From the NCBI GenBank assembly GCA_041738505.1, contig JBGSPQ010000040.1, forward strand, positions 1-64,000: a DNA stretch of 64,000 nucleotides, written 5' to 3'. The notes beneath the pieces are model-generated. The model saw only the letters and a program-made list of their open reading frames with translations, did not search any database and was not told the DNA's origin. The DNA comes from JBGSPQ01 sp041738505 (GTDB taxonomy: Bacteria; Patescibacteriota; Gracilibacteria; UBA1369). Both the position numbers and the translations under genes were made by a program. Positions 8,267 through 16,560 of this stretch are shown piece by piece; position 1 is the stretch's first letter, and each line of letters starts with the position of its first letter.

Positions 8267-8746
8267 ATGTCAGTTAATAAACCGAGAACGGAAGAATCAA
8301 ATACACCCGATCTGCAGAATGTGAATCTTGCCGATGTGGACAAGCTGGCGCCCGAAATCAAACATGAATTGAGGGAGCTTCTGCGTTTGGATCCATTGGT
8401 GGATTCGCAAAGAGTGGTTTTGCTTTTTCAATATGCATTGTACGAGCGCGTTCTTTTGAACGATGATTTTATGAATATGGTTTTGACCGCTGATTTCAGG
8501 GCGGGGATTGAAGATATTTTAAAGATTTTCAGGACTTTGAATGCGTGCAGGGACAAGGAGACACGCAGGGAAAATGTTTATGACAGGGCGGAAACGATGA
8601 CGGCTTTTCTGATTAACGCGATTCATCTGGCCAAAGAGGGGCTCAGGGATACCCGTTATGTTGGGATGGATGTTTATAAAGGGTTAAATGAAACGGTTGG
8701 AGAAATTGAAAAAATCCTTCATCCAGTAAAAAAGAAATCAGGTTAG
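8267..8746 (+). CDS. Hypothetical helical protein, 159 aa
   Basis: I do not recognise it. The protein is predicted all-alpha (LAPEIKHELRELLRLDPLV, ALYERVLLNDDFMNMVL) with a charged C-terminus and no signal peptide or membrane segment, so it is probably cytoplasmic. It is transcribed alone from a consensus-like promoter whose -10 box is covered by a palindrome, so it is probably regulated by a repressor. It converges on pheT, 40 bases away. The start ATG 8267 is the first after the promoter and lacks a ribosome site. Confidence 0.75.
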   Translation: MSVNKPRTEESNTPDLQNVNLADVDKLAPEIKHELRELLRLDPLVDSQRVVLLFQYALYERVLLNDDFMNMVLTADFRAGIEDILKIFRTLNACRDKETRRENVYDRAETMTAFLINAIHLAKEGLRDTRYVGMDVYKGLNETVGEIEKILHPVKKKSG

Positions 8747-8786
8747 GGCGGTACTTTTTTGTTTTAGTGTGAGTTGAATTGTTTTT

Positions 8787-11243
8787 TTACAGTCCGCGGA
8801 TCTGGCCACCGGTTTCCTGCAGGTTTTTGAAGATCATCTGCTGGACGCGTTTCATTTCCTCGTCGGTGAGGGTGCGGTCGTCGGCGCCGAGGGTGATTGA
8901 AAACGCGGCCGCTTTTTTGTCTTCGCCGATATTGGGGCCGGCGAATAAATCAAACAATTCCACTTGGCGGATTAAGGCGCGGTCGGCTTTGCGGATAACT
9001 TTTTCCAGACTGCCGATTTCGGTATTTTTGTCCACGATTACGGAAACGTCAAAAGCGATTTCGGGGTATTTTGTGAGAGGTCTGTACTTGTTTTCTTTGA
9101 ATCCTTTGGCGGCAAGCAGGGTAAAGTTGACTTCAAAAACTCCGATTTGCGCGTTTTCCAGTCCGCAGTTTTTGGCTACGAGCGGATGCAGTTCATACGT
9201 CCGGGCGATTTCGTCGCCGTTGGCTTTGTCGTACCAGGCCGCGTATTTGGCGGGGTGGGCGCAGGAACAATGCGATTCGCCTTTTCTCATTTCAAACGAG
9301 GCGTTGTTGTAGTAAGAAAGCAGTTTTTCCAGCGCGCCTTTGGCTTCGTAAAAAACATCCGTGGTTTTTTTGCCCGATTTTACAACCATGCCGCAGATGT
9401 ATTTTTCCTCTATGGGAAAGTATTCCTGCAGGTTGTGGTAAGTTCTGCCGATTTCGTAAATTTTGAATTCGGGGAAAGATTTTAAATTTTCCGCGACGTT
9501 TTTCAGCATGTTGGGAACCAGGCTTACACGCATATGGGTCTGTTCCTCCGATAGATAGTTTTCCACTTTTTCATGCAGTTCTTCGGGGAGGAGAGTTTTT
9601 TCTATATCTTTTTTGGAATAGAACGAATAGTTAAAGACCTCGCTAAAGCCCAGTCCGTAAGAGATTATCTGGCGGGCGCGGTGTTTTAAAACGCGCTCAA
9701 CGTTCTCTTCGGGAAGGCGGGCGGGTAGTTCGGGCAGAAGGGGCGTGATGTTTTCGTAACCGTGAATTCGGGCGATTTCCTCCACCAGGTCATCCTCCAT
9801 GGAAATGTCTTTGGTGGCGCGGAAAGTGGGGATTTCAACCTCCAGTTTTTTGATAGTTTTGCCGCCGGTTGTTTTTACGATTTTGAATTCCAGCGATTCC
9901 AGAATACGGATGGCTTCTTCTGTGGGAAGGTTTTTGCCGATTTTGGCGCGCAGTCTCTCCATGTCCAATTTGGTCGTGAGCGGTTTTGTGCTGAATGAAG
10001 CGATATCCACTTTTGGGGAGACGATGCGGGCTTCGGGATAGATTTGCAGAATCAGTTCGCACAGTCTGTCCATGGCGGTTTCGGCGAGCACGGGGTCCAG
10101 GGATTTTTCGAATCTTTGTACCGCTTCCGTGCGGAGGCCCAGTTTGGTTGAGGTTTTTCGGACGGAGGCGGGGTGGAAGTTGGCGGATTCCAGGATCAGG
10201 CGGGTGGTTGTGTTGGAGATTTCGCTGTTGGCGCCGCCCATTACGCCGGCGATGGCAACGGCTTTTTCGTGGTCGGCGATTACCAGCATGTCTTTGGTGA
10301 GTGTTCTTTTTACTTCGTCCAGAGTCTGGATTTCCTCTTTGTTTTCGGCGGGTCTAACCACAATACCGCCTTTTATTTTGTCAGCGTCAAAAGCGTGCAT
10401 GGGTTGTCCCAGTTCGGCCATGACGTAGTTGGTGGCGTCCACAATGTTGCTGATTGGGCGGTAGCCAACCGTTTCCAGACGTTTTTGCATCCAAGCCGGG
10501 GAAGGTTCTATTTTTACATTTTCAACCATCACTCCAATATATCTTGGACAGAGTTTTTTGCTTTCCACTTTTACGGAGAGTGCGTTTTTGGCGGTTTCGG
10601 AATTCGGGTATTGAACTTTTATCTCTTGTGCACGCAGTTTTTCGCCGGTGATGGCGGCCATTTCACGCGCGATGCCGTAGTGGCCCCAAAGGTCGGGGCG
10701 GTGCGTGAGCGATTTGTTGTCTATTTCAAAAACAAAGTCGTTTAAATGCAGAGCCTGCGCAAGCGGTTGTCCGGCGGTGAATCCTCCGTTGTCGCCGGTG
10801 TTCAATGTGCTCAAATCCAAAATACCTTCCGGGGTGGGGGCCAATCCGATTTCCTCTCCGGCACAGATCATGCCAAAACTTTCCACTCCGCGAATTTTTG
10901 CGTTTTCCATGGTCACAAGGTCCCCCTCGCCGTGCCAACGCACGCGGGCGCCTTTTAAAGCCACGGAAACGTACATTCCTTCCGCAATGTTCGGTCCGCC
11001 GCAGACAATCTGCAATAATTCGCCGGTTCCAACGTCCGTGCGCGCGATTTTCAGTTTGTCGGCATCCGGGTGGGGCTCGATTTTTTTGATTTGGCCGACC
11101 ACAATGTTGTCAAAAAGTTCGGCCATATCTTCTGTGTGTTCCACTTCGGCGGCGCGCAGGGTGAAAGTGTGCGCCAAATCTTTCAGATTTATGTCTGCCG
11201 GAATGTGTACAAAGTCGCGAAGCCAGTTTACGGAGATTTTCAT
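8787..11243 (-). CDS. pheT: Phenylalanine-tRNA ligase beta subunit
   Basis: With PheS it forms the alpha2-beta2 enzyme that charges tRNA-Phe. The 818-residue length is normal. In order: the N-terminal B1 region (MKISVNWLRDFV), the tRNA-binding OB fold (VGQIKKIEPHPDADKLKIA, about 48-150), the B3/B4 editing region, B5, the catalytic-like core, and the anticodon-binding FDX-ACB domain at the end (YRPLTKYPEIAFDVSVIVD through DRTLTDEEM). It lies 34 bases below the SemiSWEET gene on the same strand and is separated from pheS by two unrelated genes, which is an unusual arrangement. Confidence 0.97.
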   Translation of the reverse strand: MKISVNWLRDFVHIPADINLKDLAHTFTLRAAEVEHTEDMAELFDNIVVGQIKKIEPHPDADKLKIARTDVGTGELLQIVCGGPNIAEGMYVSVALKGARVRWHGEGDLVTMENAKIRGVESFGMICAGEEIGLAPTPEGILDLSTLNTGDNGGFTAGQPLAQALHLNDFVFEIDNKSLTHRPDLWGHYGIAREMAAITGEKLRAQEIKVQYPNSETAKNALSVKVESKKLCPRYIGVMVENVKIEPSPAWMQKRLETVGYRPISNIVDATNYVMAELGQPMHAFDADKIKGGIVVRPAENKEEIQTLDEVKRTLTKDMLVIADHEKAVAIAGVMGGANSEISNTTTRLILESANFHPASVRKTSTKLGLRTEAVQRFEKSLDPVLAETAMDRLCELILQIYPEARIVSPKVDIASFSTKPLTTKLDMERLRAKIGKNLPTEEAIRILESLEFKIVKTTGGKTIKKLEVEIPTFRATKDISMEDDLVEEIARIHGYENITPLLPELPARLPEENVERVLKHRARQIISYGLGFSEVFNYSFYSKKDIEKTLLPEELHEKVENYLSEEQTHMRVSLVPNMLKNVAENLKSFPEFKIYEIGRTYHNLQEYFPIEEKYICGMVVKSGKKTTDVFYEAKGALEKLLSYYNNASFEMRKGESHCSCAHPAKYAAWYDKANGDEIARTYELHPLVAKNCGLENAQIGVFEVNFTLLAAKGFKENKYRPLTKYPEIAFDVSVIVDKNTEIGSLEKVIRKADRALIRQVELFDLFAGPNIGEDKKAAAFSITLGADDRTLTDEEMKRVQQMIFKNLQETGGQIRGL

Positions 11244-11277
11244 GATAGATATATTTTAATTGATTCCAATGTCGCCC

Positions 11278-11571
11278 CTATAACTCCTTTAGCGCGACGC
11301 CGTTTGCTTTGTTGTATTTGAGTGTAAGGTAAAGGACGATGATATTGAAAAATGTGAACAGAACGAAGAGTGAGAAGAAGATGTAGTCGTTGGTGTAGAG
11401 TGCGTAGGCGGCCAGGAGTATGTCTCCGACAAGGTAGTTGATCCACATCATTAAACTTAAATCCTCTCCTTTTTTGGTCTTGATGAGTTTTACTATTTGC
11501 GGGATGTAGGCCAGGACCAGCAGGGCGTTGCCGACGATGCCGATTGTTTGCATGACCAGAGCGGTGTCCAT
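11278..11571 (-). CDS. SemiSWEET-type small transporter (PQ-loop), 97 aa
   Basis: SemiSWEET proteins are three-helix half-transporters that dimerise to move sugars across the membrane. Three hydrophobic segments are clear (about 8-28, 40-60, 65-85), and the first carries the PQ motif in YIPQIVKLI. Length and topology match the family. A sugar substrate is known for some members; here it is inferred only. It lies between the SLH protein and pheT, and may be co-transcribed with pheT. Confidence 0.82.
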   Translation of the reverse strand: MDTALVMQTIGIVGNALLVLAYIPQIVKLIKTKKGEDLSLMMWINYLVGDILLAAYALYTNDYIFFSLFVLFTFFNIIVLYLTLKYNKANGVALKEL

Positions 11572-11577
11572 TTGATA

Positions 11578-11607
11578 ATTATGTTAAAATTGTTTAAGAA
11601 ATTTCAG
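11578..11607 (-). promoter_or_regulatory. Possible promoter for the SemiSWEET-pheT pair
   Basis: CTGAAA (11607-11602), 18 bases, CATAAT (11583-11578), but the -10 box ends only about 6 bases before the start codon. If real, the message would be nearly leaderless. Confidence 0.35.
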
Positions 11608-11643
11608 GTTGCCGGCAAGTTGTCTTAAAGGGGAGCCGGAAAC

Positions 11644-13344
11644 TTAATCTGTGAGGATCATCAGGTTTCTAACATCGGAAGTATAGCTGAGTGAATCGGG
11701 ATCTCCACTTGTTAAGTAGTAGACAACTCTCCAGTGACAGTAAATGTCAGTGTTGAAACTGAACCCGGTTGTATTGCTTGGGGTGAAACTTGTTACGGTG
11801 TCCATATCATAGTAAGTGCTTTGAAAAGCCGACCATTCAAGCCAGTGGTCCGAAGTTGGATAATTGTAATTGGTGCAGCTTAATTGTATGCCATATTGTC
11901 CACCCGATGGAATGAAATGATTTTCCCATGCAAATGGTATTGTTGTTCCGTTATCGTACGCGGATCCGTTTGAAGGACTTATGGCTGTGATGTAACCGGC
12001 GTTGACGTTTCCCGGGTAAGACATTGTCCATACGGATGAGTCTGTGTAGCTTGTTCGGTCGGGATTCCAGGCGCGCACTTTCCAATAGTAGTAGCCTGTA
12101 TCATTCAAAAATCCGGATGTTCCTTTGCTAAAGAAATATCCTATATTCCCGTTCGTATTAATTGCGGTGTTTGTAATGTCATACCATCCGTAATCGCTGT
12201 TTCCGGGCATTTGCAGGCCCAGTTGGTATTCGGATACATTTGTCGTCGGGAGGAACTGAAAATTAACTCCCGTTGTGGAATTGTCGAGGATGATATTATT
12301 TGCGGGCAGTTTTAGTGTGGGTTGTCCCGCAGTTACCGTAGCGCCGGAAAAATATAGATAAAATTCGGTGGAATCCTTCCAGTTTCCATTGTTATCGTAT
12401 GCACGAACCTTCCAGTAATATCCCTGTGTTGCTCCTATGATATTAAAGTAGTAGCTGGAACTGTTTGAATTTGCTCTCTGAGTTACAAAATAAGTGCTTG
12501 CCTGTGGCAGGCGAATCATCAGATCATAATGATCCGCTCCACTTACAGAGGACCATGAAAAGTTAACGGTTTTGTTTTGTGAATTGGAATAATTTGTATT
12601 GTTTACCGGAGCATTCAAAATGGGAGTTCCCAGTGAAGTATCAGGAGGAGAAACAGAATCGGGTAATAGCGTACTCATACTAATCTGGTACAGCATTTCA
12701 GCCACTTCTTTTCTGGTCATTTCCCCGCCGGGGAGAAATTTGATGGCATAAAGGTCAGGAGTGTAATTTTCCGTGTCGAGTTGAGTGTGAGCAGTTCCAA
12801 CCAGTCTGTGTTGAAACAGGAATCTTGCGTAAGGCGCGTACCATGAACCGACCGGGATATCGGTGATAAATTTGTTGTCGTAAAAAATCGAACCGGCGCT
12901 GCTATCTAAATATTCATTCGGGAACATTGATTCTACGGCAATTTTCATTGCCTCCGCGCGGTTAACACAGTTGTTAGGGCGGAAGGATCCATCCGAGTAT
13001 CCTTGTATGATGCCGCGATTCATGGCCTCTCTTACATATTTATAGAACCAGTCGTTCGTATTAACGTCGTTAAAGTAAGGAAAGGATCCTGTTGTTCCGA
13101 TATTGCCTTCGACAATATATTCCAAAATCATTTTTACAAGTTCCGCGCGACGTACACAATTATCGGGGCCGAAAGATCCGTCTCCGTAGCCTTGAATAAT
13201 TCCTTCATCGTATGCCCACATTATTCCGTTATAGTAATTTGTGCCTGAATTTACATCATAAAATGTCGCTGCCGATGCCAATGGAACGGGGATTGTTAAC
13301 AAAATTGCCATGAAGGATACTATAAGCGATTTTATGATTTTCAT
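11644..13344 (-). CDS. Secreted SLH-domain surface protein, 566 aa
   Basis: The protein has a Sec signal peptide (MKIIKSLIVSFMAILLTIPVPLASA) followed by three S-layer homology repeats (about 28-235) with typical GIIQGYGDGSFGPDNCVRRAE and GIIQGYSDGSFRPNNCVNRAE blocks. Each pairs with a shorter YDVN or FNDVNT motif. The rest, about 240-566, holds three fibronectin-III/Ig-like domains with phrases such as YYWKVRAYDNNGNW and YYWKVRAWNPDRTSY. SLH repeats anchor proteins to pyruvylated wall polymers, so it is probably a surface protein. It sits between pheS and pheT on the same strand. Ligand and role are unknown. Confidence 0.9.
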   Translation of the reverse strand: MKIIKSLIVSFMAILLTIPVPLASAATFYDVNSGTNYYNGIMWAYDEGIIQGYGDGSFGPDNCVRRAELVKMILEYIVEGNIGTTGSFPYFNDVNTNDWFYKYVREAMNRGIIQGYSDGSFRPNNCVNRAEAMKIAVESMFPNEYLDSSAGSIFYDNKFITDIPVGSWYAPYARFLFQHRLVGTAHTQLDTENYTPDLYAIKFLPGGEMTRKEVAEMLYQISMSTLLPDSVSPPDTSLGTPILNAPVNNTNYSNSQNKTVNFSWSSVSGADHYDLMIRLPQASTYFVTQRANSNSSSYYFNIIGATQGYYWKVRAYDNNGNWKDSTEFYLYFSGATVTAGQPTLKLPANNIILDNSTTGVNFQFLPTTNVSEYQLGLQMPGNSDYGWYDITNTAINTNGNIGYFFSKGTSGFLNDTGYYYWKVRAWNPDRTSYTDSSVWTMSYPGNVNAGYITAISPSNGSAYDNGTTIPFAWENHFIPSGGQYGIQLSCTNYNYPTSDHWLEWSAFQSTYYDMDTVTSFTPSNTTGFSFNTDIYCHWRVVYYLTSGDPDSLSYTSDVRNLMILTD

Positions 13345-13397
13345 GTGCTGTTTGGGTAAAAGTTAGTTATTGAAATTTTTATAAAGAGAAGTGCGTT

Positions 13398-14438
13398 CTA
13401 AAATTGTTGCAGAAATTTCAGGTTGCCCGATTGAAAGTGGCGGATGTCCTCCACGCCGTAGCGCATCATTACAAGGCGTTCCAGACCGAATCCGAAAGCC
13501 CAGCCCTGGTAAACTTTTGAGTCTATGCCGCCGGCTTTTAAGACGTTGGGGTGCACCATTCCGGCGCCCATGAATTCCATCCAGCCGGTGTGTTTGCAAA
13601 CGCCGCATCCTTTTTCACCGCATGCCAGACAGGAAAAATCCAGTTCCAAACCCGGTTCCACGAATGGGAAATAGCCCGGGCGGAAGCGCACTTTCACTTC
13701 TTTGCGGAAGAGGCGCGAGAGAAATTCGGTCATGATTCCTTTTAGGTGCGCGAGTGAGATGTTTTTGTCTATCAGCAGGCCTTCAACCTGGTGGAATGTG
13801 TGCTCGTGCGACGCGTCGGTGGCTTCGTTGCGGAAGGTGCGGCCCGGAGCGATAACGCGGAGGGGCGCGCCGTATTTTTCCATGGTGCGGATCTGCACGG
13901 GGGAAGTCTGTGTGCGGAGTACCAGTTTGCCGTGTTTCTTTTCGGCCTTATCTTTGATGAAAAACGTGTCCTGCATGTCGCGCGCGGGGTGGTCGGCGGG
14001 GACGTTTAAGCCTTCAAAGTTGTAGTATTCACTTTCAATTTCCGGGCCGTCCATTACCGCAAAGCCCATGTCGCTGAAGATATTTTCCACTTCGAACTGG
14101 GTCTGGGAAAGCGGGTGGATGTGTCCCACATGGTGTTTTGTTCCCGGATAGGTGATGTCAAAAAATTCGGTTTTCAGTTTTTCCTCCACCTCTTTTGTTT
14201 CCAGTTCGCGGCGTTTTTTTTCAAAAAGCGCGGTCAGGCCGTCTTTTATCTGATTGAAAAACGGTCCCAATTCTTTTTTTTCTTCTACGGAAAGGTCTTT
14301 CAGTCCGTGCAGAATTTCTGTGATTTCGCCTTTGCGTCCAAGGTATTTAACCTCTATTTCTTTGAGCTGGTTAAGGTCTGCGGCCTTTTCCACGGCCGAA
14401 ACGGCCTCTTTTTCCAGTTTTTGGAGTTGGTCTTTCAT
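13398..14438 (-). CDS. pheS: Phenylalanine-tRNA ligase alpha subunit
   Basis: This is the catalytic subunit for charging tRNA-Phe. The 346-residue protein has the N-terminal coiled-coil tRNA-binding domain (about 1-85) and then the class II core. Motif 2 is in APGRTFRNEATDASHEHTFHQVEG. Motif 3 is in WAFGFGLERLVMMRYGVEDIR. A four-cysteine cluster (CLACGEKGCGVC, about 270-283) is present as in many bacterial PheS. It has its own promoter and leads a minus-strand run that reaches pheT only after two unrelated genes. Confidence 0.97.
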   Translation of the reverse strand: MKDQLQKLEKEAVSAVEKAADLNQLKEIEVKYLGRKGEITEILHGLKDLSVEEKKELGPFFNQIKDGLTALFEKKRRELETKEVEEKLKTEFFDITYPGTKHHVGHIHPLSQTQFEVENIFSDMGFAVMDGPEIESEYYNFEGLNVPADHPARDMQDTFFIKDKAEKKHGKLVLRTQTSPVQIRTMEKYGAPLRVIAPGRTFRNEATDASHEHTFHQVEGLLIDKNISLAHLKGIMTEFLSRLFRKEVKVRFRPGYFPFVEPGLELDFSCLACGEKGCGVCKHTGWMEFMGAGMVHPNVLKAGGIDSKVYQGWAFGFGLERLVMMRYGVEDIRHFQSGNLKFLQQF

Positions 14439-14460
14439 GGATGAAGATTAATCAGTGCTC

Positions 14461-14489
14461 AATTTAGTGTTTTTAAGGCTTAAATGCAA
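14461..14489 (-). promoter_or_regulatory. Promoter of pheS
   Basis: On the minus strand TTGCAT (14489-14484), 17 bases, TAAATT (14466-14461), ending 23 bases before the start codon. No tRNA-box or attenuator is visible in the short leader. Confidence 0.62.
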
Positions 14490-14593
14490 TATCCGGCTTG
14501 TAAAAAAATTTAAGCAATTTTTTATGTTTTCATAATGTTCCCGAGTTATTTTGATTTGGGTAGCGGATTGATTTTTATTAATTAATATTAAAC

Positions 14594-14622
14594 TTGCTAT
14601 AAAATCTTATATAAAATATACT
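14594..14622 (+). promoter_or_regulatory. Promoter of the toxin-antitoxin pair
   Basis: TTGCTA (14594-14599), 17 bases, TATACT (14617-14622). The flanks are extremely AT-rich. The antitoxin start is about 21 bases below the expected transcription start. Confidence 0.68.
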
Positions 14623-14649
14623 ATAGGTGTATTTTATAATTTATTAATT

Positions 14650-14922
14650 ATGTCCGGATTTATGCCAAAAGTTGCGACGTCACAACAGTTGCAGAAAGAA
14701 TACAGATCCATATTTGATGATGTGATTAAAACCCATGAACCGGTGGTTATTTTGAATCGTAATCATCCGGAGGTTGTTATTGTAGACGTGAAAACATATC
14801 AATTACTTCGCGAGAATAATGAAAAATACGAACTTGAGAAGGCGATGGAGGCGGTAAAAAATTATGAGAATGAGAAAAAATCGGGAAAACTAAAAAAACT
14901 AAAATCTTTGGGGGATTTATAA
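14650..14922 (+). CDS. Phd/YefM-family antitoxin, 90 aa
   Basis: Antitoxins of this family bind their own promoter through the N-terminal fold and neutralise the toxin with the C-terminal tail. Residues 5-55 (MPKVATSQQLQKEYRSIFDD then EPVVILNRNHPEVVIVDVKTYQ) match the Phd fold, and the last 35 residues are a Lys/Glu-rich disordered tail. The stop is 2 bases before the toxin start, the usual antitoxin-first order. ATG 14662 is an alternative start. Autoregulation at the promoter is likely by family. Confidence 0.85.
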   Translation: MSGFMPKVATSQQLQKEYRSIFDDVIKTHEPVVILNRNHPEVVIVDVKTYQLLRENNEKYELEKAMEAVKNYENEKKSGKLKKLKSLGDL

Positions 14923-14924
14923 TT

Positions 14925-15191
14925 ATGAAAATTACCGGAATTTACTATTCGTCACATTTTGCCCGTGCTTTCAAAAGTCTTCCTGCCGATGTGCGGGGGG
15001 AAGCGTCGCGAAGGGAGCGAATTTTCAGGAATGATTGTTTTGACGCGAGATTGAAGACTCATAAGCTAAAGGGCAGTCTGGCCAAATATTGGTCATTTTC
15101 GGTAAATTTTTCTTATAGAATTGTTTTTGAGTTTATTGGCGAAGGAGAAGTGGCGTTTGTGGATATTGGGGATCACGGGATTTACGGTTAG
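14925..15191 (+). CDS. RelE/ParE-superfamily toxin, 88 aa
   Basis: This is the toxin of a type II pair. RelE-like members cleave mRNA on the ribosome, while ParE-like members poison gyrase. It shows the fold's hallmarks: YYSSHFARAFKSLP at the start, HKLKGSLAKYWSFSV in the middle and SYRIVFEFIGEGEVAFVDIGDHGIYG at the end. The conserved SYRIVFE strand and terminal HGIY fit the YafQ/RelE/mRNA-interferase-like branch, though the exact activity cannot be told from sequence. The length is normal and no frameshift is seen. Confidence 0.83.
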   Translation: MKITGIYYSSHFARAFKSLPADVRGEASRRERIFRNDCFDARLKTHKLKGSLAKYWSFSVNFSYRIVFEFIGEGEVAFVDIGDHGIYG

Positions 15192-15290
15192 TAGGCTTAT
15201 GATAAGCAGAGGGTATTTTTTTGCCTGTAACATTTTGAGTTTTATTTTTTTATAGTACATTGAGTGTATGTATTTCTTAACTTTTTTCTT

Positions 15291-15836
15291 ATGAAAAAGT
15301 ATTTTTCCACTCCGCTTCTGGCCGGTGTGATTGTGCTGGCTATGGGGCTGACCGCTTTCGCGGCCACCACGATGTTTACCGATGAGGGCGATTTTGCCGA
15401 CTGGTATGCTGATTCGGTGAAGAAGATGCAGTACAACGAGGTTATTACCGGTTATCCCGACGGATCGTTTAAGGGTGGCAACAATGTGAGCAGGGCCGAA
15501 CTGGCCGTGATGCTGGATAGGTTCGCAGCCAATGTTTTTGGAAAAGAGATGCAGTCGGAGCCGATGATGTGCACGATGCAGTATGTTTACGGTTTGACGG
15601 TTTATCTGCAGGATCAGGATGGTCAGCCGTTAAAGGATGCGACGATTTCCAGTTCTCCGGAGACTGAATTTATGGGGATTGATGGTCAATATTCCGGTAT
15701 TGGAGAAGGCGAGGGTTATTATACTTTTACGGTTGAAAAGGCCGGATACAGTACTTACCATGAAACAATCAAACTGGAACAGGATGACTGCCATGTGATT
15801 GCGCAGACGAGGACGGTTACGCTGTACGCGCTGTAA
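15291..15836 (+). CDS. Small secreted SLH protein with carboxypeptidase-regulatory-like domain, 181 aa
   Basis: ATG 15291 gives a clean signal peptide (MKKYFSTPLLAGVIVLAMGL, cleavage after AFA). Mature residues about 28-85 are one SLH repeat (FADWYADSVKKMQYNEVITGYPDGSFKGGNNVSRAE, given here in parts: FADWY and VITGYPDGSFKGG). After it comes a beta-sandwich of the carboxypeptidase-regulatory type (VYLQDQDGQPLKDATISSS, YYTFTVEKAGYSTYHETI). A single SLH repeat is fewer than the usual three, so binding may need oligomers. A strong terminator follows the stop. The protein is likely surface exposed and its function is unknown. Confidence 0.85.
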   Translation: MKKYFSTPLLAGVIVLAMGLTAFAATTMFTDEGDFADWYADSVKKMQYNEVITGYPDGSFKGGNNVSRAELAVMLDRFAANVFGKEMQSEPMMCTMQYVYGLTVYLQDQDGQPLKDATISSSPETEFMGIDGQYSGIGEGEGYYTFTVEKAGYSTYHETIKLEQDDCHVIAQTRTVTLYAL

Positions 15837-15877
15837 TTAAGTTTTGGAGGGAGATATGGTAGATGAATAGTATAAAC

Positions 15878-15906
15878 AAAAACCCCCGCTTTTAGGCGGG
15901 GGTTTT
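15878..15906. terminator. Bidirectional terminator
   Basis: CCCCCGC (15883-15889) pairs with GCGGGGG (15896-15902), flanked by AAAA on the left and TTTT on the right. It serves the plus-strand SLH gene and, reading the other way, the minus-strand HU gene. Confidence 0.85.
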
Positions 15907-15973
15907 AATAGTGTATCGATTGTGCGTTACGAGGGAGGTGGTGTTTTGCTTGCGCAAAACTTTGTTTCCTAGG

Positions 15974-15998
15974 CGCACTTCGCTACGCTTCGTGCGTG
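15974..15998. repeat. 25-base dispersed repeat, copy 1
   Basis: The 25 bases differ at two positions from 43562-43586. Both copies contain CGCTTCGTGCGTG and begin with CGCAC, which can pair with the terminal GTGCG to form a small hairpin. This copy directly abuts the stop codon of HU. Confidence 0.65.
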
Positions 15999-16274
15999 CT
16001 ATCTAACTGCATCTTTCAAAGATTTGCCGGCTTTGAAAGCAGGAAGCTTCATAGCTGGGATCTTGATTTTCTGACCCGGGTTGCGAGGATTAACACCTGT
16101 TCGGGCAGCTCTCTTGGAAACGCGGAATGTACCGAAACCTGTAACGGTTACGTTTTCGCCTTTCTTGAGGCTCTTTGTGATAGCGTCAAGTACTGCATCC
16201 AAAACTGCTGAAGCGTCTTTCTTTGTAACGCCAGCTTTGGAAGCTGCATGGTTGACGAGGTCTTGCTTGGTCAT
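15999..16274 (-). CDS. HU-family nucleoid DNA-binding protein, 91 aa
   Basis: HU dimers bend and compact DNA. ATG 16274 (MTKQDLVNHAASKAG) gives the standard 91-residue protein; longer readings cross the promoter. The family pattern is present: N-terminal helices, then GENVTVTGFGTFRVSKR and the DNA-clasping arm with GVNPRNPGQKIKIPAMKLPAFKAGKSLKDAV. The codon use looks optimised, with many GCA, CTT and AAG codons, as expected for an abundant protein. Transcribed alone from the promoter at 16315-16342. Confidence 0.95.
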   Translation of the reverse strand: MTKQDLVNHAASKAGVTKKDASAVLDAVLDAITKSLKKGENVTVTGFGTFRVSKRAARTGVNPRNPGQKIKIPAMKLPAFKAGKSLKDAVR

Positions 16275-16314
16275 AGAAGATAAGGTTAAGGGTAAATAGT
16301 GACTGACCATGGGC

Positions 16315-16342
16315 ATTATATAAACGTACCCTTAAAATGCAA
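16315..16342 (-). promoter_or_regulatory. Promoter of the HU gene
   Basis: On the minus strand TTGCAT (16342-16337), 16 bases, and the exact consensus TATAAT (16320-16315). The leader is about 35 bases, CT-rich, and has no ribosome site. Confidence 0.68.
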
Positions 16343-16458
16343 GTTATTTAGATGAATAAGGGAATAATCGGGGTTTTTGGCAAAGGCGGAAGTTGCGGGT
16401 TTGTATGTAAATGGCTTAAATAAGCGGTAAAATTGCATTCCGGGTGGTGCTTAAAATG

Positions 16459-16479
16459 GCCAAAAACGGTGTTTTTGGC
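16459..16479. terminator. Perfect hairpin between HU and the MEMO-family gene
   Basis: GCCAAAAAC (16459-16467) and GTTTTTGGC (16471-16479) form a 9-base stem with a 3-base loop. It is not followed by a T run, so termination is uncertain. The rest of 16343-16560 is AT-rich with no gene. Confidence 0.4.
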
Positions 16480-16560
16480 TTGTATATAACAAAATCAAAC
16501 AATCTTGCCTGTCAAGCCCTTTTTTAAGCCAAAAAGCCGCATTTTAACTTTCCGGGTTGG

